From Gemmatimonadota bacterium (GTDB lineage Bacteria > Gemmatimonadota > Gemmatimonadetes > Longimicrobiales > Gaopeijiaceae), in assembly GCA_009692205.1 (NCBI GenBank), contig SHZR01000005.1:1-64000 (forward strand): 64,000 nucleotides of DNA. The letters run 5' to 3'. This document shows positions 42,772 to 51,183 of the stretch, in pieces (positions within the stretch are counted from its first letter, which is position 1; the number at the start of each line of letters is the position of its first letter). The translations under genes were made by a program, and so were the position numbers. The notes under the pieces are model-generated. The model ran no database searches, was not told the DNA's origin, and saw only the letters and a list, made by a program, of their open reading frames with translations.

Positions 42772-45700
42772 TCAAACCTCCGGAGTGGTCTCCGGAACCG
42801 GTCCGAGGCGCAGGAGCAGATCCCCGGCCTCGACCGATTCGCCCTGGCGCACGAGGACGTCCTCCACGACGGCGTGCCGGGGGGACCGCAGGCTCGTTTC
42901 CATCTTCATCGCCTCGGTGACGAGCAGGTCGGCGCCCTTGGCCACGAGGTCGCCTGGCTTCACGAGGATCTTGAGCACCTTGCCCGGCATCGAGGCGCCC
43001 ACCTCGTGCCAGTCGTCGGGCTCCGCCTTGGCCCGCACCGCCGCGGACACGGCCACCTCGACATCTCGCACGCGTACTTCCCGCGCGTGCCCGTTCAGCT
43101 CGAAGACCACCGGGCGCGTCCCGTCCGCGTGCACGTCGCCGACCGAGATCATGCGGATGAGGAGCGTCTTGCCGCGCTCGATGTCCACCGCCACCCGCTC
43201 GCCCGGGCTCGGCCCGTAGAAGAAGGTCGGGGTGTCGAGCCCCGACGTGTCGCCGTACTCGGAGCGGTGCTTCGCGAAGTCGCGGTACACCTCCGGGAAC
43301 AACACGCGAGACAGGACCTCTCGGTCGGCCACCGGCCGCTCGACGGGCTCTCCCTTCACGAGGTCCCGCACCTCTAAGCGCACGGCCTCGAAATCGACAG
43401 GCGCCAAGTACGCACCGGGCCGATCATCGAGCGGCTTCTCGTCCCCCAGCACCGCGGCCTGCAACTCCGGCGGAAAGCCGTAGGGCGGTCGGCCGAGTCT
43501 GCCCTTCAGGAGCCCGACGACCGACTCGGGGAAGGAGAGCTCATGGGCACGCCGCAGCAGCGCCTCGCCGTCCAGGTCGTTCTGGACCATGAATAGCGCG
43601 AGGTCCCCGACCGCCTTGGAGGACGGCGTGACCTTGATCAGCTCCCCGAGCAGCGCATCCGCCTCGCGGTAGCGCTCGACGATCTCGCGCCACTGCCCGA
43701 GCAGCCCGAGCGCCTCGGCCTGGTGCTTCAGGTTGGTGATCTGCCCACCCGGCACCTGCGTGCGGAACACGTGGGCGTCCGGGGCCGCGGAGCCTCGCTC
43801 CAGAAAGCGATAGTACGCGCGCACGGACGACCAGTACTCGTTGAGCGGCTCCAGCGCGTCGAGATCGAGGTCGGGCTCCCGCTCGCTGCCCTGCAGAGCC
43901 GCCGCGATCGAGCGGAGGCTGGGCTGCGACGTCCCGGCCGCGAGCGCGTCGATGCACCCGTCGACGATCGCCGCACCCGAGAGCGCACCCTGTACGCACG
44001 TGGCGACGCCGACCCCGGTGCTGTCATGCGTGTGCAGGTGCACAGGCAGGTCCGTGGCATCCCGCAGCGCTTCCACGAGCAGGCGGGCGGCCCCGGGCTT
44101 GAGCAGGCCCGCCATATCCTTGATCGCGAGGATGTGCGCCCCGGCGGCCTCGATCTCTTGGGCGAGCTTCACGTAGTAGGCGAGGTCGTACTTCTTCCGG
44201 CTCCGGTCGAGCACGTCGCCCGTGTAGCACAGCGCGACCTCGGCGACCTTGCCCTGCGCTCGCACCGCGTCGATCGCGACGCGCATGTTCGGCACCCAGT
44301 TGAGCGCGTCGAAGATGCGGAACACGTCGATGCCCGCGCTGGCAGACTCACGCACGAACGCCTCGACCACATTGTCCGAGTACGCGGAGTAGCCCACGAG
44401 GCTCTGACCACGGAGCAGCATCTGCAGCAGGACGTGCGGTACACTCTCGCGCAGCGCGACCAGCCGCTCCCAGGGATCCTCCCGGAGGAAGCGGTACGCG
44501 GTGTCGAACGTCGCGCCGCCCCACACCTCCATGGAGAAGAGATTGGGCGCGAGTCGGCCCGTGTCGCTCGCCACACGCAGGATGTCGTAGCTCCGCATCC
44601 GCGTCGCGAGAAGCGATTGGTGTGCATCGCGAAACGTGGTGTCCGTGAAAAGGACGCGCTTCTGACTGCGCACCCGCTCCACGAGCGCCTCGGGCCCTTC
44701 CGTATCCAACGTCCGCTTGAGCGTGTCCGTCGGTGGCTTCCAACCAGGGGCCGGCAGGGGCAACGGTGGCGCGGAGAAGTCTGGTTTCGCCCGGCTCTTG
44801 GGCCCCTCGATCTGGCCGTTCACCGCGATGTGGCCCAGGTAGCGCAGCAGCCGCGTCCCGCGGTCGCGCCGGGGGCGGAACGCGAGCAGCTCGGGATGCG
44901 AGGCAATGAAGCCCGTGTCGGCGCGTCCTGCGGCGAAATCCGGGTGTGTCACCACGTTCTCGAGAAAGCGCAGATTGGTCTTCAGTCCACGCAGCCTGAA
45001 CTCCATCAGTGCGCGGTGCATCTTGCTGATGGCGTCCTCGAAGCGCAGCGCGTGCGTGCAGACCTTCACGAGCAGCGAGTCGTAATGCGGGCTCACGACC
45101 GCGCCCGTGAAGGCCGTCGCTCCGTCGAGCCGCACGCCGAACCCGCCGGGCGAGCGGTAGTGCGTGATCCTGCCGGCGTCGGGCAGGAAGTCGTTCTCCG
45201 GATCCTCGGTCGTGACCCGGCACTGGATCGCATAGCCACGGGGCTCGGGGATCTTCGCGGGCAATCCGATCTGCTCGAGCGTCCATCCCTCGGCGACGCG
45301 GATCTGGGCCTGCACGAGATCGATCCCCATCACCAGCTCGGTGACGGTGTGCTCGACCTGGATGCGCGGATTCACCTCGATGAAGTAGAAGTCCCCACCC
45401 GGCTCGAGCAGGAACTCCACCGTGCCCGCGTTCCGGTAACCCGCGGTCGTCATCAGGTGCTTCGCGGCGGCGCAGATCTTTGCCCGGATGGCGGGATCGA
45501 GGCCGACAGCCGGCGCGACCTCGACGACCTTCTGGTGACGCCGCTGGATGGAGCAATCCCGCTCCCAGAGGTGCTCGACCCGGCCGTGGGCGTCGGCGAG
45601 GATTTGTACCTCGATGTGGCGCGGGTCGCGCACGAGCTTCTCGACGTAGAGATCGCCGCGGCCGAACGCGGTCGTCGCCTCGCGGCGGGCCACGGGAAGC

Positions 45701-46245
45701 ACCTGCCGGAGCTCGGCCGGGTCGCGAGCCACACGCATGCCCCGGCCGCCGCCACCGGCCGCAGCCTTCACCATCACAGGGAAGCCGATCCGCTCGGCGA
45801 ACGCCAAGGCTTCCTGGTCGTCCACGGGCTCCGGTGTACCCGGCACGACCGCCAGGCCCGCGCGCTCGGCGAGCTTCCGCGCGCGGATCTTGTCGCCGAA
45901 CAGGTCCAGCTGCTCCGGCGGCGGGCCGATGAAGACCATGCCCGCCTCGGCGCACCGGCGCGCGAAGTCCGCGTTCTCGGACAGGAATCCGTAGCCGGGG
46001 TGGATCGCGTCCACCCCCTTCTCGACGGCCAGCGCGACGATCGATTCGATGTCGAGATAGGCGGCCACGGGGCCGAGCTTCGAGGGCAGCAAGTACGCCT
46101 CGTCGGCCTTGTAGCGATGCAGGGCGAGCGCGTCCTCCTCGCTGTACACCGCCACGGTACGCTTGCCGAGTTCGGTGCACGCACGAAAGACGCGAATGGC
46201 GATCTCGCCACGGTTTGCCGCCAGCACGCGCTCGAAGCCTTTCAC
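42772..46245 (-). CDS. pyc: Pyruvate carboxylase
   Basis: This 1157-residue protein has all domains of a single-chain pyruvate carboxylase. Biotin carboxylase (1-450) has VMVKAAAGGGGRGMRVA and FYFIEVNPRIQVEHTVTE. The carboxyltransferase domain (about 525-800) has TTFRDAHQSLLATRMR, FSMEVWGGATFDTAYRFL and HLHTHDSTGVG. The C-terminal biotinyl domain has EAMKMET with the biotin Lys at about 1114. It should make oxaloacetate from pyruvate, filling the TCA cycle. Length is usual. It stands alone on its strand, with a palindrome just upstream. Confidence 0.97.
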   Translation of the reverse strand: MKGFERVLAANRGEIAIRVFRACTELGKRTVAVYSEEDALALHRYKADEAYLLPSKLGPVAAYLDIESIVALAVEKGVDAIHPGYGFLSENADFARRCAEAGMVFIGPPPEQLDLFGDKIRARKLAERAGLAVVPGTPEPVDDQEALAFAERIGFPVMVKAAAGGGGRGMRVARDPAELRQVLPVARREATTAFGRGDLYVEKLVRDPRHIEVQILADAHGRVEHLWERDCSIQRRHQKVVEVAPAVGLDPAIRAKICAAAKHLMTTAGYRNAGTVEFLLEPGGDFYFIEVNPRIQVEHTVTELVMGIDLVQAQIRVAEGWTLEQIGLPAKIPEPRGYAIQCRVTTEDPENDFLPDAGRITHYRSPGGFGVRLDGATAFTGAVVSPHYDSLLVKVCTHALRFEDAISKMHRALMEFRLRGLKTNLRFLENVVTHPDFAAGRADTGFIASHPELLAFRPRRDRGTRLLRYLGHIAVNGQIEGPKSRAKPDFSAPPLPLPAPGWKPPTDTLKRTLDTEGPEALVERVRSQKRVLFTDTTFRDAHQSLLATRMRSYDILRVASDTGRLAPNLFSMEVWGGATFDTAYRFLREDPWERLVALRESVPHVLLQMLLRGQSLVGYSAYSDNVVEAFVRESASAGIDVFRIFDALNWVPNMRVAIDAVRAQGKVAEVALCYTGDVLDRSRKKYDLAYYVKLAQEIEAAGAHILAIKDMAGLLKPGAARLLVEALRDATDLPVHLHTHDSTGVGVATCVQGALSGAAIVDGCIDALAAGTSQPSLRSIAAALQGSEREPDLDLDALEPLNEYWSSVRAYYRFLERGSAAPDAHVFRTQVPGGQITNLKHQAEALGLLGQWREIVERYREADALLGELIKVTPSSKAVGDLALFMVQNDLDGEALLRRAHELSFPESVVGLLKGRLGRPPYGFPPELQAAVLGDEKPLDDRPGAYLAPVDFEAVRLEVRDLVKGEPVERPVADREVLSRVLFPEVYRDFAKHRSEYGDTSGLDTPTFFYGPSPGERVAVDIERGKTLLIRMISVGDVHADGTRPVVFELNGHAREVRVRDVEVAVSAAVRAKAEPDDWHEVGASMPGKVLKILVKPGDLVAKGADLLVTEAMKMETSLRSPRHAVVEDVLVRQGESVEAGDLLLRLGPVPETTPEV

Positions 46246-46254
46246 GGCGGGAAT

Positions 46255-46283
46255 CCTAACCGCCGTGCCGTGGCGGTTCTAGG
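46255..46283. promoter_or_regulatory. Palindrome between pyc and the divergent plug lipoprotein gene
   Basis: AACCGCC and GGCGGTT are exact complements seven bases apart, and flanking CCT and AGG extend the symmetry. It lies 10 bases upstream of the pyc start and could be an operator. Confidence 0.35.
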
Positions 46284-46358
46284 GAAGCGGGAGCTAGTTT
46301 GCCGAGAGGCGAGCGGCTTCGGCTGCACCGTGCCACAACACTCCCATGGAGGGGCCTC

Positions 46359-46784
46359 ATGAGCCGACACACTTCGCGCGGTCTGCGACGCGCCAGCCGG
46401 GGCATCCTTCTCCTCGTGGCGTTGCTTCTCGTCGATGGATGTGCTTCGTCAGGGACGGGGGGCGGAGCCGTTCGCGGTGGCGCCAACGTCATCACGCGTG
46501 ATCAACTCAGCCAGGATGACGAAAACGCGTTCCTCATCGTCCGGCGGCTCCGTCCGGCCTGGCTCCGCCCGCGCAGTCAGCAGACACCCGGAAGGTCGGA
46601 CCCTGCCTTTGCGCAGGTGTTCCTGGACGACCAGCAGGTCGGGGACGTCGACTACCTCTATCGCATATCAGCGGCCCAAATCGACCGCATCGAGTACATG
46701 AGTGCGCTCGACGCGACCACGCGGTACGGCACGGGCTACGCGGGCGGGCTGATCATCGTGAGGACCGTCAACAGCGCGCGCTGA
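46359..46784 (+). CDS. Plug-like lipoprotein without barrel (B)
   Basis: This 141-residue protein has a lipobox (LLVDGCASS) and a short plug-like domain: VITRDQLSQDDENAFLIVRR, then AQVFLDDQQVGDVDYLYRIS, AAQIDRIEYMSALDATTRYG and a final GGLIIVRTV. These match the last plug strands of TonB-dependent receptors, but the barrel is absent and the protein would be anchored in a membrane by lipid. Start chosen for the ribosome site GGAGGGG. It is convergent with plug protein C, with a gap of nine bases. Confidence 0.75.
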   Translation: MSRHTSRGLRRASRGILLLVALLLVDGCASSGTGGGAVRGGANVITRDQLSQDDENAFLIVRRLRPAWLRPRSQQTPGRSDPAFAQVFLDDQQVGDVDYLYRISAAQIDRIEYMSALDATTRYGTGYAGGLIIVRTVNSAR

Positions 46785-46792
46785 CCGGCGTG

Positions 46793-47515
46793 TCAGTTCC
46801 CCGCCCCCAATCCGTGAATGGTCTCGATCAGGATGACCCCGTTCGCGCCATTCGAGTAACCTGACGAGTAACCTGACACGCCCGCCGCGCCCTTGATCAC
46901 GCGGATACGAGACACGACCTCCGCGGAGATCATGTCCAAGGCGTGGATCGATTTGATGCCGGTCTGCTGACTGTCGATGCGCACGCCATCCACCAACACC
47001 ATGGGTGCGCCGTCCGACCGGAACGAGTTGACACCACGTATCACGATGGCCGCTCCGTTGGCCAAACCACCCCCCCGCCGCACCGTGACACCCGGTACCT
47101 GGTCTTCCAGCAGGTCGAGGGCGCTCTGCCACGGCCGGTCGCTCGGCGACCGACCGGCGATCACCAGGATATGGTCGAGGACGGCAGCCATGGGATCGAG
47201 CCGGACCTGCAAGAAGTCCGACGCCGCGATTTCGAGCTGCTCGACGACGTCCACGTATCCGAGCGCCTCGAACTTGACCTCCTGGCTCCCCATAGGAAGG
47301 CCCTCGAGCAGGAACTGCCCGGCTTCGTTCGTGAGCGCTTCCACTCGGAGCTCGGGGAGCGGCACGACGGCCATGGCCAATGGCAGGCCGCTCAAGTCGT
47401 CAACGATCGTGCCCGCGAAGGAGCCCAACTCCTGCGCTTCCAGGGCGGCGCCCGAGCCGAGGCTCAGCATGAGCCCGAAAAAGCCGACGGATAAAGCCCG
47501 CAACCTACGTGTCAT
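46793..47515 (-). CDS. Carboxypeptidase-regulatory plus plug protein without barrel (C)
   Basis: This 240-residue protein has a signal peptide, a CarboxypepD_reg domain (SFAGTIVDDLSGLPLAMAVV, about 28-115) and a plug domain (SALDLLEDQVPGVTVRRGGG, AAIVIRGVNSFRSDGAPMVL, VDGVRIDS, then a final GANGVILIETI). This is the exact start of a SusC-like receptor, but the protein stops where the barrel would begin. It may be a truncated receptor or a functional small protein; two like cases nearby argue for the latter. Confidence 0.78.
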   Translation of the reverse strand: MTRRLRALSVGFFGLMLSLGSGAALEAQELGSFAGTIVDDLSGLPLAMAVVPLPELRVEALTNEAGQFLLEGLPMGSQEVKFEALGYVDVVEQLEIAASDFLQVRLDPMAAVLDHILVIAGRSPSDRPWQSALDLLEDQVPGVTVRRGGGLANGAAIVIRGVNSFRSDGAPMVLVDGVRIDSQQTGIKSIHALDMISAEVVSRIRVIKGAAGVSGYSSGYSNGANGVILIETIHGLGAGN

Positions 47516-47578
47516 CCTTTAACATACCCCGGAGCTACATCCGCGAGCCCATGGCCTCGACGGTGCCCAGTTCATGCC

Positions 47579-48607
47579 TCATCGGCGCCCCTGGGAGAGG
47601 TCCGGGCACGTCGCTCGGAACAACGTCACGTCCGCCGCGCCGAGCGTCGGAGTGCTCGCCGAGCCATCGCCCGTATCATGCTGCGCGCCCATGACGGCAT
47701 CGCCGCTGGGAAGGTGGCCGAGGCCGAGCGCGTGACCCAGCTCGTGGGCCGCGACCACCTGGAGTTCGTCCTCGCTCGCGAACCGATAGATGCGAATCTC
47801 TCGGCTGATGCCGGCGACCCGCCCGCCGATCTTCTGGACCGCCTCACGGTATTCGCCCGACGCGACCGGCGTGGGCGGAAAGTCCCGCGCCAGTCTTTCG
47901 CCCAGACGGTTGTGGTCTCGGGCCTCGCGGTTGAACCGCTCCTCCGCATCTCGGATCGCTCCGCTCTCTTCGTCCAGTGCTCGCGCGAGCGCCTCCATCT
48001 CCAGCCGCTCCGCCGCGAGCCCGTCCCCGATGGCACCGAGTTCCTGCCCCACCTCGGGCGGCGCTCCGCCCCTCTCGTTCCATGCGCGGACCGCGGCATT
48101 GTGGTCGGCGACGCGCTGCTCGAACGCCCGTAGGCGCTCCGCGGAACGCTGGACCGCCTCCGCGTGTCGCGCGGCCGTCGCAGTGAGTTCCACACGCACG
48201 GCCTCCGCGCGCTCCCCTGCCGCATCCACCTCAGCCTGCCGACGGATTCGCTGCTGAGTCATCTCCTGGCGCTCGTCGTAGACGAGTCGGACGGGGAAGC
48301 CGCCGCCCTCGTCGTGCACGAAGAGCCCTGGGCCGAGGACGTCCTCCCAGAGCGCCGTCGCCTCCAGAACGACCGCGGTCGCCGCCGCGATGTCCATTCC
48401 GAACTCGGGGTCGACCCGGGTGACCCGCCAAGCCAGCGGGGCCGCGCAGGGCGCCTCGGATCCGCCCCCAGCGCTCTGCTGGACCGCGTCGGGACGGTCC
48501 GCGTCGCCCGTGAGCACCGCTGGACGGTCGAGCGGGCTCCACGCGAGGAACAGGACGAAACCCGAGAGCGGCAGCGCGGCGCCGCTGATGGCGAAACGGG
48601 CTCTCAT
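47579..48607 (-). CDS. Exported matrixin-like zinc metalloprotease with coiled coil
   Basis: This 342-residue protein has an N-terminal membrane/signal segment (SGFVLFLAWSPL). An early WRVTRVDPEFG strand begins a split protease fold, then a long Glu/Arg/Ala-rich coiled coil (about 112-240), and then the zinc motif AAHELGHALGLGH (HExxHxxGxxH; His288, Glu289, His292, His298), followed by a Met turn (DAVMGAQ). The matrixin type is clear. The coiled coil placed between the first strand and the zinc helix is unusual. It is divergent from the TonB/TPR gene pair. Confidence 0.8.
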   Translation of the reverse strand: MRARFAISGAALPLSGFVLFLAWSPLDRPAVLTGDADRPDAVQQSAGGGSEAPCAAPLAWRVTRVDPEFGMDIAAATAVVLEATALWEDVLGPGLFVHDEGGGFPVRLVYDERQEMTQQRIRRQAEVDAAGERAEAVRVELTATAARHAEAVQRSAERLRAFEQRVADHNAAVRAWNERGGAPPEVGQELGAIGDGLAAERLEMEALARALDEESGAIRDAEERFNREARDHNRLGERLARDFPPTPVASGEYREAVQKIGGRVAGISREIRIYRFASEDELQVVAAHELGHALGLGHLPSGDAVMGAQHDTGDGSASTPTLGAADVTLFRATCPDLSQGRR

Positions 48608-48833
48608 GTCACACCTCCCTCCGCCCGCCCTACGAGGCCGTCGCAGGCATAAAAACGTACGCGGCCGGGTGGATCTCGGACAGGAGACTGACCGTCGCTC
48701 GGATGTTGCCCCCGCGGGTTGTGCGGTTCGCGGCAGGCACAGTATCCTACACTGACGCGGGGACGGCCTGCCCGCGTCATCGGGGCGCGAGGGTAAAAGG
48801 ATTGCGACGTACCCACCTACGCGGTCGACACGC

Positions 48834-49700
48834 ATGAGCGGTCGGGACGGCCGGGGCGTGAGCGCGGGCGAGCGCTTTCGGGCGAGGTGGCAGACGTACG
48901 TCAGGCGCGCGACGTTCATCGCCGTCGCGGCGCACGTGACTGCGCTCTTTCTCTCGCCCAGTTGGAGCGGTTCCACGCTTCTCATTCAGCCGCTCGAACC
49001 GGGTACCGGGGGTATCCTCCTCCTCGCGGCGTTTGCCGAGCTGCCGGCCGTGCCCTCGGGCGGGCTGCCCGCCGCGGTCTCGATCTTCGGGGACCCGGAC
49101 GGCACAGGGGCGGTGGCCGGCACCTTGGAGGGCCCCGTGGAGACCGGCGCCGACCCAGGCGCGCTGCGAGACGCCGTCGGGGACCGGCTCCGCCGTGGGC
49201 GGCCCATGCTACCGAGCATTGCGGTGCCCACGACCGTGCGCGAGCCCGAGGCGCCGGGCCTGGTGGAAGACGAGCTCGAGCCGGTCGAAGACGACGTTCG
49301 TGACATCAAGACCGACGTCACCACCATCGAGCTGGCGGACCTGCCCGCGTCGGACTCGCTCGACCTCGGCCGTCTCACCGGTCTTCGCCCCGAGCTGGCG
49401 TTCATGACCGCCTCGGCGTGGGTGCTGATCCGAAACCAGGAGGAGGTCGAGGCGTTCCTGCGTCGCACGTACCGGGAGGGAAGGCTCGACCGGAGCGTGG
49501 CGGGAACGGTCAGCGTGACGCTCTGGATCGACCAGAGCGGCTCGGTCGAGTGGGCTGAAGTGAGCCAGTCGAGCGGTCGGATCGACCTCGACGAGGTCGC
49601 GCTGGCCCTCTTCAACGAGGTCGCGGACTTCCGCGCCGCCCGGGAACGAGGCGCGACCATTTCTCGATCCGTGACGTTCTCGCTCAACTTCCCGTGGTAG
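48834..49700 (+). CDS. TonB-like energy transducer protein
   Basis: This 288-residue protein has an N-terminal membrane helix (ATFIAVAAHVTALFLSPS), a Pro/Glu-rich middle and a C-terminal TonB domain: GTVSVTLWIDQSGSVEWAEV, DEVALALFNEVADFRAARER, ending in SVTFSLNFPW. TonB proteins couple the proton gradient to outer-membrane receptors through a plug. The gene is followed after four bases by the TPR lipoprotein gene, so the two are one operon. The SusC receptor lies 3.3 kb further on, on the other strand. Confidence 0.82.
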   Translation: MSGRDGRGVSAGERFRARWQTYVRRATFIAVAAHVTALFLSPSWSGSTLLIQPLEPGTGGILLLAAFAELPAVPSGGLPAAVSIFGDPDGTGAVAGTLEGPVETGADPGALRDAVGDRLRRGRPMLPSIAVPTTVREPEAPGLVEDELEPVEDDVRDIKTDVTTIELADLPASDSLDLGRLTGLRPELAFMTASAWVLIRNQEEVEAFLRRTYREGRLDRSVAGTVSVTLWIDQSGSVEWAEVSQSSGRIDLDEVALALFNEVADFRAARERGATISRSVTFSLNFPW

Positions 49701-49704
49701 TTCC

Positions 49705-51078
49705 ATGAGGTGGACGGCGGCGACGAGCCGCCTCCTCGCCGTCCTCGCCCTGGCCTCCTGCGCGCCCAGCGTGGTTCCCGCGAGACGTGTCGTCTCTCCC
49801 ACCGGGATTGTGTACGAGGGGGGAACCCATCCGACCGAGACGCGCCGCTCCCAGACGGCGACGCTCTACCTCCGCCAGAATCGCGTCGACCTGGCGTTGG
49901 GTTTGGCCCTCGAGGGCATCGCGGCGGACTCGACGAACCCCATTCATTACTTCCTCGCGGGGGTGGCATCCGTACGGCTCGGCCAATACGGAGCCGCCGA
50001 CTCCCTGTTCGCCGATGCCGAGTGGATTTATCCCGCCTATGTCCTCGACATTGAGCCGGAGCGCGAAGCCGCATGGGTGCAAGCGTTCAACGCAGGCATC
50101 GAGGCGTTCGACGGCGGCGACTGGGAAACCACCATGGAGATCTGGACCCAGGCCACGCGGATCTACGACCTCCGGCCAGAGGCACACCTCAACCTCGCCA
50201 GCCTGCTCGGGGCCGACGCGCGCTACGAGGAGGCGATCGACGTGTACCGGCGGGGCCTACGGGGCCTCGAAGGCGTGCCGGTCACACGCGTCTTCCAGGA
50301 GGCGGACCTCTCGGACAGGGAGCGAGCGCGGAGCGACATGGAGGAGGGCTTGCTGGCGCTCCTGCTGTCGACGAGCCGCTTCGCGGAGGCGGAACCTCTG
50401 TTGCGGGCGCGGCTCGAGCGCGACCCCGCCGACGTCGAGCTGCGCACGGCGCTGGCCGCCGCGGTCGCCGGCCAGGGCCGTCAGGCCGAGGCCGTCGAGA
50501 TGTACTCGGGGCTGCTTTCCGAGGGAAGTCTCGCGCCGAGCGCGCTCTTCAACTTGGGCGTTCAGCTCTTCGGGTCGGGCGCGTTCGCGCAGGCCGCCGA
50601 GTCCTTCCGACGCCTGACCCAGCTCCAGCCCAGCTCGCGCGACGCATGGTTCAACTACGCCAACTCTCTCTTCGCCGCGGAGGCGTGGGAGCCTCTCGCG
50701 ACAGCCGGGAGCCGGCTCGTAGAGCTGGATCCGTTGGGAGAGAACGCTCAGCTCGTGACCGCCCGCGCGCAGCTCGAGATCGGGGACCGGCCCGCGGCGA
50801 TCGCGAGCCTGGATCGCGCCGACCGGGCGCCCGTCCACGTGGAAGGACTCCAGATGCAGCGCTCGGCGGCCGCGACTACCGTCTTCGGGCGAGTGGTCGG
50901 CAATGCAGCCGAGCCGGGCACGCCTCTCGCGCTCCGCTTCACCTTCTTCGGGGACGCCGGAGAGCCCGTGGCTGCGGACACGCTCACCGTGTCCGCACCG
51001 CCCCCCGAAGGGAGCGAGAGCTTCGAGGTAAGAGTCGATCGGGCGGCAGTGGCCTACCGCTACGAGCTGCTTCCCTAG
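49705..51078 (+). CDS. TPR-repeat lipoprotein
   Basis: This 457-residue protein has a lipobox (LAVLALASCAPS) and then TPR-like helical repeats: VDLALGLALEGIAADSTNPI, ARYEEAIDVYRRGLRGLE, AEPLLRARLERDPADVELRT and AQAAESFRRLTQLQPSSRDA. The last 100 residues form a beta domain (AAATTVFGRVVGNAAEPGTP). Members act as scaffolds at the envelope. It follows the TonB gene after four bases; the partnership is inferred from this operon. Confidence 0.85.
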   Translation: MRWTAATSRLLAVLALASCAPSVVPARRVVSPTGIVYEGGTHPTETRRSQTATLYLRQNRVDLALGLALEGIAADSTNPIHYFLAGVASVRLGQYGAADSLFADAEWIYPAYVLDIEPEREAAWVQAFNAGIEAFDGGDWETTMEIWTQATRIYDLRPEAHLNLASLLGADARYEEAIDVYRRGLRGLEGVPVTRVFQEADLSDRERARSDMEEGLLALLLSTSRFAEAEPLLRARLERDPADVELRTALAAAVAGQGRQAEAVEMYSGLLSEGSLAPSALFNLGVQLFGSGAFAQAAESFRRLTQLQPSSRDAWFNYANSLFAAEAWEPLATAGSRLVELDPLGENAQLVTARAQLEIGDRPAAIASLDRADRAPVHVEGLQMQRSAAATTVFGRVVGNAAEPGTPLALRFTFFGDAGEPVAADTLTVSAPPPEGSESFEVRVDRAAVAYRYELLP

Positions 51079-51104
51079 CGTCGTAGTTCGCGCGACAAGA
51101 AGAA

Positions 51105-51137
51105 AGCGGACCCGGGGCCTTCGGCCCCGGGTCCGCT
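51105..51137 (-). terminator. Terminator of the susCD operon
   Basis: A perfect 15-base stem with a three-base loop: AGCGGACCCGGGGCC (51105-51119) and GGCCCCGGGTCCGCT (51123-51137). Reading the minus strand it is followed by TTTCTTCTT, so it ends the susCD transcript. It may also stop the convergent TPR lipoprotein transcript. Confidence 0.85.
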
Positions 51138-51151
51138 CAACTCCCGTCCCA

Positions 51152-51183
51152 ATGCTCTACTAGAAGAATGCTCTACTAGAAGA
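51152..51183. repeat. 16-base tandem duplication at the SusD stop codon
   Basis: ATGCTCTACTAGAAGA occurs twice in direct tandem (51152-51167 and 51168-51183). The second copy contains the last codon and stop of the SusD gene on the minus strand, so the first copy carries the same stop again in the 3' region. Confidence 0.9.

Noticed and set aside
42772-46245. Pyruvate carboxylase as an acetyl/propionyl-CoA carboxylase
   Set aside because: The carboxyltransferase part has the pyruvate/HMGL-like domain (TTFRDAHQSLLATRMR) and the single chain holds all domains, which fits pyruvate carboxylase.
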